Notes: a model not told the origin generated them from the sequence alone. Counted from the stretch's first letter, positions 9,395 through 17,949 are shown. The stretch: DNA of 64,000 nucleotides from VRUE01 sp963714155 (GCA_963714155.1 OY970236.1:2356001-2420000); one strand, 5' to 3'. Numbers and translations: made by a program.

Positions 9395-10483
9395 TCAAGC
9401 GTCGAGGCGGGCGGGCAGCGAGCGCAGGAAGGTGTCGAGCGTCTGCCGGTAGGTGTGCAGAGAAGAGACCGAGACCCACTCCTCCGGCCCGTGGTGGCCT
9501 TCGCCGACCGGGCCGAACTCGACCGCCGGCACGCCGACCCGCAGGAAGGAGACGGCGTCGGAAGCTCCGTCGCGCCCGACGCTCATCGGCTCGCCGTCGT
9601 GGTGGGCGCTGGTCGCCTCGCGCAGCGCCAGGACGTAGGGAAGGTTGCGATCGACCACGGCCGGCGGCCGGGTGAAGAGCTGCTCGACCTCGGCAGCGGC
9701 GATCCCCTCCACCTGCTCCAGCAGGGAGGCGGGATCCTGGTCGGGCAGGTAGCGGATGTCGACGTCGATGGCGCATCGGTCGGGCACCTTGTTGAGCGCG
9801 TCGCCGCCCAGGATCCGACCGAGGTTGATCGAGGGGCGATCGAAGAGCTCCGAGGAGTGCCGAGCGAACGGTAGCGACTCGATACTGCGGAAAACGTCGA
9901 TTGCTCTCAGAACCGCGTTTTCGCCCAGCCAGGGAGTCGCTCCATGGGCGGCAGTGCCATCGACATGAACCCGCAGCGCCAGCACCCCCTTGGCCTCGAC
10001 GCCGATGTGCAAATCGGTCGGCTCCCCGGTGATCGCGAAGTCGCCGAGGAAGCCACTGTCGACCAGATGATCGCTCCCCCGTTCGACTTCCTCCTCGGAC
10101 TCCTCGTCGCCGACGATCCCCAACCGCACCCGCACCGCGTCCTGATCCCGCATCGCCGCCGTGACCAGCAGCATCGCCGCCAGGCCACCCTTCATGTCAT
10201 AGGCACCCCGCCCGTACAACCGATCCCCATCGACCCGTGGCTCGAACTGCCCCGCCAGCGCCGGCACCACGTCGATGTGCCCATGCAACACCACGGTCGG
10301 CCCATCCTCCGGCCCGACCTCAGCCTTGAGCACGGGAAGCCCCCGCACCTCATCGCTCTCCACCTCGATCCCGCGCGAGTCCAACCACCCTTCGATGAAC
10401 CCGGCCGCTTCCAGCACCCCATCCGCCTCGGCGCTGTCATAGCTGACCAACCGCTTGACGAGGGCTACAAGCTCATCGCTCAC
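9395..10483 (-). CDS. M20 family metallopeptidase (ArgE/DapE/CPG2-like)
   Basis: The 362-residue protein has the M20 zinc ligands and catalytic residues in order: HGHIDVVP (His and Asp), GRGAYDMKGG (bridging Asp), GDEESEEE (general base and metal Glu) and a C-terminal GHHGPEEWV (metal His). An insertion from about residue 175 to 285 is the dimerisation lid. Such enzymes hydrolyse N-acyl amino acids or dipeptides; deacetylation of acetylornithine or succinyl-diaminopimelate is possible, but substrate cannot be assigned. It ends 6 bp before the LCP gene and lies just downstream of the ATP synthase operon, from which a 101-bp hairpin element separates it. Confidence 0.85.
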   Translation of the reverse strand: MSDELVALVKRLVSYDSAEADGVLEAAGFIEGWLDSRGIEVESDEVRGLPVLKAEVGPEDGPTVVLHGHIDVVPALAGQFEPRVDGDRLYGRGAYDMKGGLAAMLLVTAAMRDQDAVRVRLGIVGDEESEEEVERGSDHLVDSGFLGDFAITGEPTDLHIGVEAKGVLALRVHVDGTAAHGATPWLGENAVLRAIDVFRSIESLPFARHSSELFDRPSINLGRILGGDALNKVPDRCAIDVDIRYLPDQDPASLLEQVEGIAAAEVEQLFTRPPAVVDRNLPYVLALREATSAHHDGEPMSVGRDGASDAVSFLRVGVPAVEFGPVGEGHHGPEEWVSVSSLHTYRQTLDTFLRSLPARLDA

Positions 10484-10519
10484 GACTGAAGCTCCTTTGA
10501 GCAGAGCCTGAGCGCGGGA

Positions 10520-10620
10520 CGGGTCAGTTGCCCCTCTCCCGAAGGCTCACCGCCCAACAATGCGAACTGCTCCCAACGACCTGCTGCGCGACGGTCTTCG
10601 GGAGAGGGGCAACTGACCCG
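10520..10620 (-). terminator. Family 3 hairpin element, copy C, after atpC
   Basis: Arms 10520-10544 and 10596-10620 are a perfect 25-bp inverted repeat enclosing exactly 51 nt. On the minus strand the core opens ACCGTCGCGCAGCAGGTC and ends GGGCGGTGAGC. Copy D at 39288-39388 has the same core pattern and identical dimensions but unrelated arms. It starts 2 nt after the atpC stop codon, which is where an operon-ending terminator belongs. No T-tract follows, so termination would be Rho-aided or the role is RNA protection. It is also a two-copy dispersed repeat. Confidence 0.7.
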
Positions 10621-10622
10621 CC

Positions 10623-11036
10623 TCACCCCTCAGCTATCGCGAGAAACGCTTCAGCCCTGTCCCGATCCTTCTCAGCCCGCGCATACGAACCGCTGCCCTC
10701 GTCAGACTCCTTGAGCCGCTGCTCAGCATCGGCAAGCTGCTCTTTCAGCGTCCCCGCATCGAGCTCGTCGGGGGCAATGACCTCCTCGACCAGCAACTTG
10801 GCGTGGTTGCCAAACACCTGCAACCAGCCGTGCGACTGGGCGTAGCGCTTGGTCTCGGAGTCGCTGACGTGGAGGCGCAGCTCCGTCGGCTGCAGGGCCG
10901 CCAGCAGCGGGGTGTGGTTGGCGAGGATGCCGAGCTCGCCGACCGCGGTGCGGGTCGAGACCTGGTGGACTTCGCCGTTGAAGACCTCACCCTCGGGGGT
11001 GAGGACTTCGACGTCGACCATGTGCTCGGCTGCCAT
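10623..11036 (-). CDS. atpC: F1Fo ATP synthase subunit epsilon
   Basis: The 137-residue protein begins MAAEHMVDVEVLTPEGEVFNG, contains the beta-sandwich signature GELGILANHTPLLAAL, and has a C-terminal helical hairpin (residues about 88-135). The epsilon subunit belongs to the central stalk and can inhibit ATP hydrolysis by extending its helices. It is the last gene of the atp operon and begins 10 bp after atpD. Length is normal for a bacterial epsilon subunit, and both helices are kept, unlike the shortened forms of mycobacteria. A 25-bp-arm hairpin directly follows the stop codon. Confidence 0.95.
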   Translation of the reverse strand: MAAEHMVDVEVLTPEGEVFNGEVHQVSTRTAVGELGILANHTPLLAALQPTELRLHVSDSETKRYAQSHGWLQVFGNHAKLLVEEVIAPDELDAGTLKEQLADAEQRLKESDEGSGSYARAEKDRDRAEAFLAIAEG

Positions 11037-11045
11037 AGGTCTTGC

Positions 11046-12470
11046 CTAGGCCGCGGCCGCCGCAGCGCCCTCGGTGACCTGGTCGATGCCGCCCTTCATG
11101 TAGAAGGCGCCCTCGGAGAGGTCGTCGTGCTCGCCGTCGAGGATCTCGCGGAAGCCGCGGACCGTCTCCCCCACCGGCACGTACTCGCCGCTGCGGCCGG
11201 TGAACTGCTCGGCGACGAAGAACGGCTGCGAGAGGAAGCGCTCGATCTTGCGGGCGCGCGAGACCGTCTGCTTGTCCTCGTCGGAGAGCTCGTCGATGCC
11301 GAGGATGGCGATGATGTCCTGCAGCTCCTTGTAGCGCTGCAGGACCTCCTGGACTTCGGTCGCGGTGCGGTAATGCTCCTCGCCGACGACATCGGGCTTG
11401 AGGATCGTCGAGGTCGAGTCGAGCGGGTCGACCGCCGGGTAGATCCCCTTCTCCGAGATCGAACGGGAGAGGGTCGTGGTCGCGTTGAGGTGGGCGAAGA
11501 CCGAGGCCGGAGCCGGGTCGGTGAGGTCGTCGGCGGGGACGTAGATCGCCTGCACCGAGGTGACCGAGCCGCGCTCGGTCGAGGTGATCCGCTCCTGCAG
11601 TTCGCCCATCTCGGTCTCCAGCGTCGGCTGGTAGCCGACCGCCGAGGGCATGCGGCCGAGCAGGGCCGAGACCTCGGAGCCCGCCTGGACGAAGCGGAAG
11701 ATGTTGTCGATGAAGAGCAGCACGTCCTGGCCACCCTGCTCGCGGAAGTATTCGGCCATCGTCAGGCCGGAGAGAGCGACGCGGAGGCGGGCTCCGGGGG
11801 GCTCGTTCATCTGGCCGAAGACGAGCATCGTCTTGTCGATGACGCCGGACTCCTTCATCTCCAGCCAGAGGTCGTTGCCCTCGCGCGAGCGCTCGCCGAC
11901 GCCGCAGAAGGCCGAGAGGCCTTCGTGCTCTTCGCCGATCGAGCGGATCAGCTCCTGGATCAAGACGGTCTTGCCGACGCCGGCACCGCCGAAGAGCCCG
12001 ACCTTGCCGCCCTTGGCGTAGGGCGCGAGCAGATCGATGACCTTGATCCCGGTCTCGAGGATCTCCTGGGTCGGAGCGAGGTCAGAAGCCGCGGGTGCCG
12101 AGCGGTGGATCGGCCAACGCTCCTCGGTCTCAACCGGCTCGCCGAGGTCGATCGGCTCGCCGAGCAGGTTGAAGATGCGGCCGAGGGTGGCGTCGCCGAC
12201 CGGAACCGAGATCGGGCCGCCGGTGTCGATCACCTTGTCGCCGCGCTGCAGGCCGTCGGTGGCGTCCATCGCCACGGTGCGGACCCGGTCGTCGCCGAGG
12301 TGCTGCTGCACCTCGCAGACCAGTTCGCTCGCCTCGTTGTCGGCGTCGCCGGTCATCTGGATCTTCACCGCCGAGTAGATCTCCGGCAGCTTGTCCGGGA
12401 AGACCGCGTCGACGACGACGCCGGTCACCTGCTCGACTCGCCCTACGTTTGCTCCGTTGCTCTCAGACAT
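11046..12470 (-). CDS. atpD: F1Fo ATP synthase subunit beta
   Basis: The catalytic F1 subunit, 474 residues from the ATG at 12470. Walker A reads GGAGVGKTVLIQEL, with GERSREGNDLW and the ALSGLTMAEYFRE segment after it, and the DELSEED-like catch loop appears as IDELSDEDKQTV. The frame is open upstream to 12503, but AAAAGGA sits 6 nt before the ATG at 12470 and the family alignment begins near MSESNGANVGRVEQVTG, so I chose that start. It lies between atpG (25 bp upstream) and atpC in the standard order. The protein binds and converts ADP plus phosphate at the alpha/beta interfaces on the cytoplasmic side of the membrane. Confidence 0.98.
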   Translation of the reverse strand: MSESNGANVGRVEQVTGVVVDAVFPDKLPEIYSAVKIQMTGDADNEASELVCEVQQHLGDDRVRTVAMDATDGLQRGDKVIDTGGPISVPVGDATLGRIFNLLGEPIDLGEPVETEERWPIHRSAPAASDLAPTQEILETGIKVIDLLAPYAKGGKVGLFGGAGVGKTVLIQELIRSIGEEHEGLSAFCGVGERSREGNDLWLEMKESGVIDKTMLVFGQMNEPPGARLRVALSGLTMAEYFREQGGQDVLLFIDNIFRFVQAGSEVSALLGRMPSAVGYQPTLETEMGELQERITSTERGSVTSVQAIYVPADDLTDPAPASVFAHLNATTTLSRSISEKGIYPAVDPLDSTSTILKPDVVGEEHYRTATEVQEVLQRYKELQDIIAILGIDELSDEDKQTVSRARKIERFLSQPFFVAEQFTGRSGEYVPVGETVRGFREILDGEHDDLSEGAFYMKGGIDQVTEGAAAAAA

Positions 12471-12495
12471 TGGTTCCTTTTCTCGATTCTCAGCT

Positions 12496-13416
12496 TTATC
12501 CAAGCGCCTCGGCGCCGGCGACGACCTCGAGGATCTCCTGGGTGATCTCGGCCTGCCTGACCCGGTTCATCTCCAGGGTCAAATCGCCCATCATTTCTTC
12601 AGCGTTCTCCGCGGCGCTGCGCATCGCGGTCATCCGCGCGCCCAGCTCCGAGGCGGCGGACTCGAGCAGCGCCCGGTACACCGAGATGTTCACGTACTCC
12701 GGGATCAGCTGTCCCAGCAATTCCTCCGCCTCGGGCTCGTACTCCCAGATCGAGCGGCTGTGCGCCTTCTCGATCTCGCTTTCCTCACCCTCCTCTTCCT
12801 CCTCGGCAACGCCCTCACCGATCACGTCGGCCTGTTGCAACGGAAGCAGGGTCTGCCGCCAGACGTGCTGGGTCAGCGGCGAGACGTAGCGGTTGTAGAC
12901 CAGCTCGACCCGGTCGAGCTCACCATCTACGTAGCGCGCGGTCAGCTCCTCGCCGATCTCGCGAGCGTTGGCGAAGCCGGGCCGGTCGGTGAAACCGACG
13001 TATGAAGTCCGTGGGTCCTCTTTGCGGAAGGTCAGCGCCGAGACACCCTTGCGACCGACGGCGGAGAAGACCGCCTCCTTGCTCTGCTCGCGCAGCTCGC
13101 CCTTGAGCCGCAGCCCATCGCGAATGATGTTCGTGTTGAAGGCACCGGCCAGGCCGCGGTCACCGGTGATCAGGACGACGCCGACGCGCTTCTCGACCTC
13201 GCGCTCTTCCAGCACCGGCACGCGCGGGATCCCCCCCGCCTGCTCGGAAGCGCGGCGGGTGAGCTTGCGCATCGACTGGGCGTAGGGACGCAGCTGCTCA
13301 ATCCGCTGTTCGGCCCGGCGCAGGCGCGCCGCGGCAACCATCTCCATCGCCCGCGTGATCTTGTTGATGTTCTTGATCGACGCGATGCGATTCTTGACGT
13401 CCTTCTGAGTGGCCAT
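12496..13416 (-). CDS. atpG: F1Fo ATP synthase subunit gamma
   Basis: The rotor subunit, 306 residues, starting MATQKDVKNRIASIKNINKITRAMEMVAAARLRRAEQ at its conserved N-terminal coil (residues 1-50). It ends in the matching C-terminal coil (ALLESAASELGARMTAMRSAAENAEEMM and EITQEILEVVAGAEAL). The central Rossmann-like part contains VVLITGDRGLAGAFNTNI. An acidic insertion EEEEEGEESEIEKAH near residue 215 is longer than in E. coli; acidic insertions here occur in several actinobacteria. Gamma rotates inside the alpha3beta3 hexamer and couples proton flow to catalysis. The gene sits between atpA and atpD with short gaps. Confidence 0.97.
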   Translation of the reverse strand: MATQKDVKNRIASIKNINKITRAMEMVAAARLRRAEQRIEQLRPYAQSMRKLTRRASEQAGGIPRVPVLEEREVEKRVGVVLITGDRGLAGAFNTNIIRDGLRLKGELREQSKEAVFSAVGRKGVSALTFRKEDPRTSYVGFTDRPGFANAREIGEELTARYVDGELDRVELVYNRYVSPLTQHVWRQTLLPLQQADVIGEGVAEEEEEGEESEIEKAHSRSIWEYEPEAEELLGQLIPEYVNISVYRALLESAASELGARMTAMRSAAENAEEMMGDLTLEMNRVRQAEITQEILEVVAGAEALG

Positions 13417-13442
13417 GGGCGGGTACCGGCGCTAGCTGCGAG

Positions 13443-15086
13443 CTAGGCCGGGGTCGCCTCCTTCTCGGTCTCCTCGGACTCGGCTTCGGCAGTGCGGGAG
13501 GGCTTGGCGCGCTCCTCCTCGGACTTGACCCGATCCGATTCGCCCTTCTCGAGCGGGTCGCCGTGCTCGTCGAAGTCGGGGCCGAAGTCGTCGACGAACT
13601 CGGCAATCGCCTTGCCCAGCTCCTCCTCGTCGGCCTCCTCGAGCTTGCCGGTATCGGCGATCCGCGCCAGCAACTCGGCCTTCTCGGAGTGCAGGCGGAT
13701 CTTCAGGTCGCCGAGGAACTCGCCAACGCGGTCGGTGGCGATCCGGTCGAGGTAGCCGCCGGTGCCGGAGTAGATCGCCGCCACCTGGTCGGCGACGCCG
13801 AGCGGCTCGCGCTCCTTCTGCTTGAGCAGCTCGACCAGCCGTTCACCGCGGTTCAGCGTCTTCTGGGTCTCGGGATCGAGCTCGGAGCCGAACTGGGCGA
13901 AGGCCTCGAGGTCGCGGTACTGGGAGAGGTCGAGGCGCAGCTTGCCGGCGACCTTCTTCATCGCCTTGGTCTGCGCGTTACCGCCCACCCGCGAGACCGA
14001 GATGCCGACGTTGATCGCCGGGCGGACACCCGAGTAGAAGAGGTCGGACTCGAGGAAGATCTGGCCGTCGGTGATCGAGATCACGTTGGTCGGGATGTAG
14101 GCGGAGACGTCGGAGGCCTGGGTCTCGATGATCGGCAGCGCCGTCAGCGAGCCGCCGCCGAGGTCGTCGTTGAGCTTGACCGCCCGCTCCAGCAGCCGTG
14201 AGTGCAGGTAGAAGACGTCACCCGGGTAGGCCTCGCGTCCCGGCGGGCGCCGCAGCAGCAGCGACATCTGACGGTAGGCGTAGGCGTGCTTGGTGAGGTC
14301 GTCGTAGACGCAGAGGGCGGCCTTGCCGTTGTAGAGGAAGTGCTCGCCCATCGCGCAGCCCGCGTAGGGGGCGATGAACTTGATCGGCGCGGCCTCATCG
14401 GCGGGGGCGGCGACGATGATCGTGTTCTCCATCGCGCCGTTCTCCTCCAGCACCTGCTTGAGCTGGACGACCGTCGACATCTTCTGCCCGATCGCGACGT
14501 AGATGCAGATCATGTCCTTGTCGCGGTTGTTGATGATCGTGTCGATCGCGATCGCGGTCTTGCCGGTCTGGCGGTCGCCGATGATCAGCTCTCGCTGGCC
14601 GCGGCCGATCGGGATCATGCCGTCGATCGACATCAGGCCGGTCTGCACCGGTTCGGTGACCGGCTGGCGCTGGACCACGCCGGGGGCCTTGAACTCGGCC
14701 GGGCGGGTCTGCGTCGTCGCCACCTCGCCGGCGTCGTCGAGCGGGCGGCCGAGCGGGTCGACCATGCGGCCGAGCAGCTCGTCGCCGACCGGGATCCGCA
14801 GCAGGTGGCCGGTGCGCTTGACCGTGTCGCCCTCGACCACCTTGTCCCACTCGCCGAAGAGCACGGCGCCGACGTTGTCCTCCTCGAGGTTCAGCGCCAA
14901 GCCGGTGACCCCGTGCGGCAGGTCGAGCATCTCCAGCGCCATGCAGTTGTCGAGGCCGTGGATGCGAGCGATCCCGTCGGCGACGGAGAGCACGGTGCCG
15001 ACCTCTGCAAGGTCAGCCGATTCCGTGTCCAGTCCCTCGATCCTCTCGCGGAGGATGCTTGCGATCTCGTCGGGCTTGATGTCCAT
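13443..15086 (-). CDS. atpA: F1Fo ATP synthase subunit alpha
   Basis: The regulatory nucleotide-binding F1 subunit, 547 residues from the ATG at 15086 (MDIKPDEIASILRERIE). Walker A reads GDRQTGKTAIAIDTI and the arginine-finger region reads ISVSRVGGNAQTKAMK. The frame is open 44 codons further upstream, but that part is basic, has no alpha-subunit counterpart and covers the atpH 3' end. The C-terminus carries a charged tail after DDFGPDF (residues about 510-547, rich in Glu, Lys and Ser) not present in E. coli; C-terminal alpha extensions are known in actinobacteria, where in mycobacteria they suppress ATP hydrolysis. No strong ribosome-binding site precedes the start; an A-rich stretch does. 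Confidence 0.97.
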   Translation of the reverse strand: MDIKPDEIASILRERIEGLDTESADLAEVGTVLSVADGIARIHGLDNCMALEMLDLPHGVTGLALNLEEDNVGAVLFGEWDKVVEGDTVKRTGHLLRIPVGDELLGRMVDPLGRPLDDAGEVATTQTRPAEFKAPGVVQRQPVTEPVQTGLMSIDGMIPIGRGQRELIIGDRQTGKTAIAIDTIINNRDKDMICIYVAIGQKMSTVVQLKQVLEENGAMENTIIVAAPADEAAPIKFIAPYAGCAMGEHFLYNGKAALCVYDDLTKHAYAYRQMSLLLRRPPGREAYPGDVFYLHSRLLERAVKLNDDLGGGSLTALPIIETQASDVSAYIPTNVISITDGQIFLESDLFYSGVRPAINVGISVSRVGGNAQTKAMKKVAGKLRLDLSQYRDLEAFAQFGSELDPETQKTLNRGERLVELLKQKEREPLGVADQVAAIYSGTGGYLDRIATDRVGEFLGDLKIRLHSEKAELLARIADTGKLEEADEEELGKAIAEFVDDFGPDFDEHGDPLEKGESDRVKSEEERAKPSRTAEAESEETEKEATPA

Positions 15087-15105
15087 GATTTTTTTTGAAT
15101 GCCCC

Positions 15106-15642
15106 CTAATGCGCCGCTTGAGCGACGCTCTTTCGAAGTTTCTCCAAGCGACTGCGGATGCTCGCGTCGAGCACCTTGTTGCCGACCTGCAAGACGATGC
15201 CACCGAGGATCTCGGCATCTACGCGGCTGGACAGATCGACCTTCTGGCCGGTCTGCCGCTCAATCTCCTCGCCGACCTTCTCGACCACCGCCGGCTCCAG
15301 CGTGACCGCACTGGTCACGGTCACGTCAATGCGCCGGTTCTCCTGCTTCCAGAGCTCGTCGAGCTGGCGGCGGATGCGGAAGATCTCCGGCATCCGCTGC
15401 TTCTCGATCAGCAGCTCGAGGAAGTTGAGCAGCTCCGCATCGGCGTCGCTGACGGCGCGCTTCAGGCCCGCCACCTTCTCCGCTGAGGAGAAATAGGGAC
15501 TGAAGAAGAAGACCTGCAGCTCGCGGTTGCCGTCGACGGCGTCGACGAACTGGCCCAGCTCGCCGCGAATCGCGTCGAGCTTGCCCTTGTCCCTGGCCAC
15601 ATCGAAGAGGGCCTCGGCGTATACGCGAGCTGCTTCCTGCAT
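15106..15642 (-). CDS. atpH: F1Fo ATP synthase subunit delta
   Basis: The 178-residue peripheral-stalk subunit begins MQEAARVYAEALFDVARDKG, the usual helical start, and ends with the conserved ILGGIVLQVGNKVLDASIRSRLEKL. Delta links the alpha3beta3 crown to subunit b. Its start codon overlaps the atpF stop by one base (TGATG), so the two are translationally coupled. In mycobacteria delta is fused to a b-like segment; here b and delta are separate genes, as in most bacteria. This is an unremarkable, complete copy. Confidence 0.95.
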   Translation of the reverse strand: MQEAARVYAEALFDVARDKGKLDAIRGELGQFVDAVDGNRELQVFFFSPYFSSAEKVAGLKRAVSDADAELLNFLELLIEKQRMPEIFRIRRQLDELWKQENRRIDVTVTSAVTLEPAVVEKVGEEIERQTGQKVDLSSRVDAEILGGIVLQVGNKVLDASIRSRLEKLRKSVAQAAH

Positions 15643-16238
15643 CAGTTCCTCGACTCCTCCGCCCCGGAAAGCGCGGTGAAATCGACCTCGCTCAGCGCCT
15701 CCTCGACGAGGCGGCGCTGGTCGGACTCGCTGAGCGACTTGCGGGTGACCTTCTCGGTCGCCAGCACGGTGAGATCGGCGACCTCCTTGCGGATCTGGTC
15801 GAGCGAGCGCCGGGTAGCGGCGTCGATTTCGCGCTGCGCGGCCGCGACGAGCTCCTCGCCCCGCTCCTTGCCGGCGGTTTTAGCCTCCGTCTCGGCGGTT
15901 TCCGCCGCTTTACGGGCCCGGGCCATGATGTCGTCGGCCTGCTCGCGGGCCTCCTCGAGGCGCCCGCGGTACTCGGCGAGCAGCTCGTCGGACTCCTTGC
16001 GCTGGCGTTCCGCCGCCTCGATCGACTCGCTGATCGTCCTGGCGCGCTTGTCGAGCGCCTCCTGGATCTTCGGGAAGGCGACCTTGCTCAGCACCCACAT
16101 GGTGAAGAGGAAGAGCACCAGCGTCCAGATCATCAGGCCGAGGCCCGGTGAGACCAGGAAGCTGCCGCCCTCTTCGGAGCCGTGGGCGGCCTCTGCCGCG
16201 AGCGGAACCAGACCCGCTATGTCAGCGATGATCTCCAC
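15642..16238 (-). CDS. atpF: F1Fo ATP synthase subunit b
   Basis: The 198-residue peripheral-stalk subunit has one membrane segment near residues 30-55 (GLGLMIWTLVLFLFTMWVLS) followed by a long charged helix rich in Ala, Glu, Arg and Lys (about 60-165), the parallel dimer that holds F1 still. A short outer N-terminus precedes the membrane segment. The stop codon overlaps the atpH start, and atpE ends 10 bp upstream. There is a single b gene, with no b' paralogue in the operon. Confidence 0.95.
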   Translation of the reverse strand: MEIIADIAGLVPLAAEAAHGSEEGGSFLVSPGLGLMIWTLVLFLFTMWVLSKVAFPKIQEALDKRARTISESIEAAERQRKESDELLAEYRGRLEEAREQADDIMARARKAAETAETEAKTAGKERGEELVAAAQREIDAATRRSLDQIRKEVADLTVLATEKVTRKSLSESDQRRLVEEALSEVDFTALSGAEESRN

Positions 16239-16247
16239 GCGATCGGC

Positions 16248-16514
16248 CTAGAGGAAGAAGGCGATCAGGCCGAAGATGAAGGTGTAGAAGGCCACGGCCT
16301 CGGTAAGAGCGAAGCCGAGCCAGCGGATGCTCTGCAGCTCGTCTTTCATCTCGGGCTGGCGGGCGACCGACTCGATCTCCTTGCCGAAGATGATGCCGAT
16401 GCCGATGCCGGCGCCGATCGAACCAAGGCCGGCACCTACGCCGAGGGCGATCGCCTTACCGGCCGATTCGATCCCTTCGTCGGAAATCGCGGCGGCAACT
16501 GGGGACAGATCCAT
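16248..16514 (-). CDS. atpE: F1Fo ATP synthase subunit c (proteolipid)
   Basis: The 88-residue protein from the ATG at 16514 (MDLSPVAAAISDEGIESAG) has two membrane helices joined by the polar loop RQPEMKDELQ. Helix 1 carries the glycine-rich packing motif GAGLGSIGAGIGIGIIFG, and helix 2 holds the ion-carrying glutamate in GFALTEAVAFYTF. No sodium-binding polar set is evident around that Glu, so proton coupling is likely. The frame is open to 16682, but the upstream portion overlaps the coding end of atpB and has no family match. AAAGGAG lies 11 nt before the start. The c-ring turns with gamma and epsilon. Confidence 0.96.
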   Translation of the reverse strand: MDLSPVAAAISDEGIESAGKAIALGVGAGLGSIGAGIGIGIIFGKEIESVARQPEMKDELQSIRWLGFALTEAVAFYTFIFGLIAFFL

Positions 16515-16533
16515 TTGAGGTAGCGCTCCTTTT

Positions 16534-17442
16534 CTAATGGCTGGCGGAGGTGGCTCCGCCGAGGTAGATAGCGGTAAGAGTCGAGAAGATGAAGGCCTGC
16601 AGGGTGGCGATAAGGCCGACCTCGAGGATGAAGAAGAAGAAGGCCAGGGGGAAGGTGAGGGCGCCGAGCGCGGCGATGCCAAGCAGCACCGCGAGCCCGC
16701 CGCCCATGAAGAGCAGCAGCAGGTGGCCGGCGAGGATGTTGGCGAAGAGTCGTACGGAGAGCGAGATCAGGCGGGCGAAGTGCGAGATCGCCTCGATCAC
16801 GAAGATGAAGCCCTTGGCCAGCGGGTTCATGTCCTCCAGGCCCGGTGGCAGCCAGCTGGCCAGGTACTTGAAGAGCCCCTTGGCCCGTATGCCTTCGACG
16901 TGGTAGGAGATCCAGACGACGAGGGTCAGCACCAGTGGGATCGAGAGGTTGGCCGTCGCCGCGTAGATCGCGAAGGAGGGGACTTCGACGCCGAAGACGT
17001 TGACCGCGTGCTCGGTGTTGGTCGGCAGCGGCAGGAAGCCGATCATGTTCGAGAACCAGATCCAGAAGAAGAGGGCGGCGAGGAAGGGGAACCAGCGGGT
17101 CGCCGTCTTGGTGTCGAGGTTGCCGCCGGTAATGTTGTTCTTGGTCAGGTCGTAGGCGACCTCGATCGCGGTCTGCACCCGGTTCGGTTTCTGCTCCATG
17201 CGGCGCGAGATCCAGACCATGACGAAGATCGTCAGGGCGCTGGCCAGGACCAGGTAGAGCACCGCCTTGTTGATGCTGAGGTCGATGCCGGCCAGTTCGA
17301 GCGTGATCCAGGGTTCGAGCTTGAACTCGTTCTGCGGCTGGAATGCTTCGTTTTTGCCGCTGCTGCCGAAGATCAGGAACATCAGGATCGCGATCGCGAA
17401 GTAGACGCCGAGCCCGATGAAGACCTTGGTCTTGGTCTTCAT
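16534..17442 (-). CDS. atpB: F1Fo ATP synthase subunit a
   Basis: The 302-residue membrane protein has about six membrane segments and the essential arginine in helix 5: SLSVRLFANILAGHLLL, near residue 220. Other family marks are FFWIWFSNMIGFLP and FILEVGLIATLQAFIFSTLTAIYL at the C-terminus. It provides the two proton half-channels beside the c-ring. Its start codon overlaps the stop of the upstream AtpI-like gene by 4 bp (ATGA), and atpE follows after 19 bp. Length is somewhat above the E. coli protein because of a longer outer N-terminal segment. Confidence 0.96.
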   Translation of the reverse strand: MKTKTKVFIGLGVYFAIAILMFLIFGSSGKNEAFQPQNEFKLEPWITLELAGIDLSINKAVLYLVLASALTIFVMVWISRRMEQKPNRVQTAIEVAYDLTKNNITGGNLDTKTATRWFPFLAALFFWIWFSNMIGFLPLPTNTEHAVNVFGVEVPSFAIYAATANLSIPLVLTLVVWISYHVEGIRAKGLFKYLASWLPPGLEDMNPLAKGFIFVIEAISHFARLISLSVRLFANILAGHLLLLFMGGGLAVLLGIAALGALTFPLAFFFFILEVGLIATLQAFIFSTLTAIYLGGATSASH

Positions 17443-17816
17443 GCCTTGCCCACTTCCGGGCCACCGTTGAAGACATGGGCGATTCCCTGGGCGGCAAAGG
17501 AGACGGTGAAGAGGACCAGGACCAGGATCGCGGAGGTGAGGCCTGCCTCACGTTCGACGACCCCCGCGGCCAGCACCGCGGCCGCCATCAATCCGACGCG
17601 ACCCAGCGTGGAGATGCCGACCGTCGCCATCGCCCGCTGCCGGTTGCCGTTGGCCAGTTCCTTGTTGGCGAGGCGCTCGGCAAAGATCTGGATGCCGCGC
17701 TGCACGAGCCAGACGCCCGCACCGGCGGCGAATCCGAGCATGGGCAGGCCGCCGAGCAAGAACACGGCGAGGGCGGCGGCGATGACCAGAAGGTCGACGT
17801 ACTTGGGAGGAGACAT
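17439..17816 (-). CDS. AtpI-like / ATP synthase-associated membrane protein
   Basis: The 125-residue protein has four probable membrane helices (about residues 8-23, 26-41, 67-89 and 92-112) and a basic cytoplasmic loop after RGIQIFAERLANKELANGNRQR. It is the first gene of the atp operon and its stop overlaps the atpB start, the position normally held by atpI. AtpI proteins help c-ring assembly or magnesium supply, but they are poorly conserved and I see no diagnostic motif. The call therefore rests mostly on place, size and topology. It starts 133 bp from the neighbouring wecA-like gene, leaving room for the operon promoter. Confidence 0.7.
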   Translation of the reverse strand: MSPPKYVDLLVIAAALAVFLLGGLPMLGFAAGAGVWLVQRGIQIFAERLANKELANGNRQRAMATVGISTLGRVGLMAAAVLAAGVVEREAGLTSAILVLVLFTVSFAAQGIAHVFNGGPEVGKA

Positions 17817-17885
17817 AAAATTCGCCCGTCTTTTGAAAGGGCGGGCGGACGAGCGACTATATCCGAAAGGGCCGACGATCCGCTT

Positions 17886-17915
17886 TGTAGAGCCAGTTCG
17901 TGAGGCTTGTTACAA
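17886..17915 (-). promoter_or_regulatory. Candidate promoter of the ATP synthase operon
   Basis: In the 133-bp gap before the AtpI-like gene the minus strand reads TTGTAA (17910-17915), an 18-nt spacer, then TCTACA (17886-17891), a weak match to a housekeeping promoter. Two direct copies of TGTTAC separated by AACC overlap the -35 side and could be a regulator site. A hairpin with stem CGCCCG/CGGGCG lies between here and the start codon. The assignment is by pattern only. Confidence 0.35.
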
Positions 17916-17949
17916 CCTGTTACTAAGTCTCCCAGCTACTTGCGGGCGA

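Noticed and set aside
7904..9874. 656-codon plus-strand frame opposite the LCP and M20 genes
   Set aside because: It is an antisense shadow of high-GC coding sequence, rich in Asp, Val and Leu with no domain; the minus-strand genes have clear motifs.
13443..15218. Longer atpA start at 15218
   Set aside because: The 44 extra residues are basic, overlap atpH and have no counterpart in alpha subunits; MDIKPDEIASIL at 15086 is the family start.
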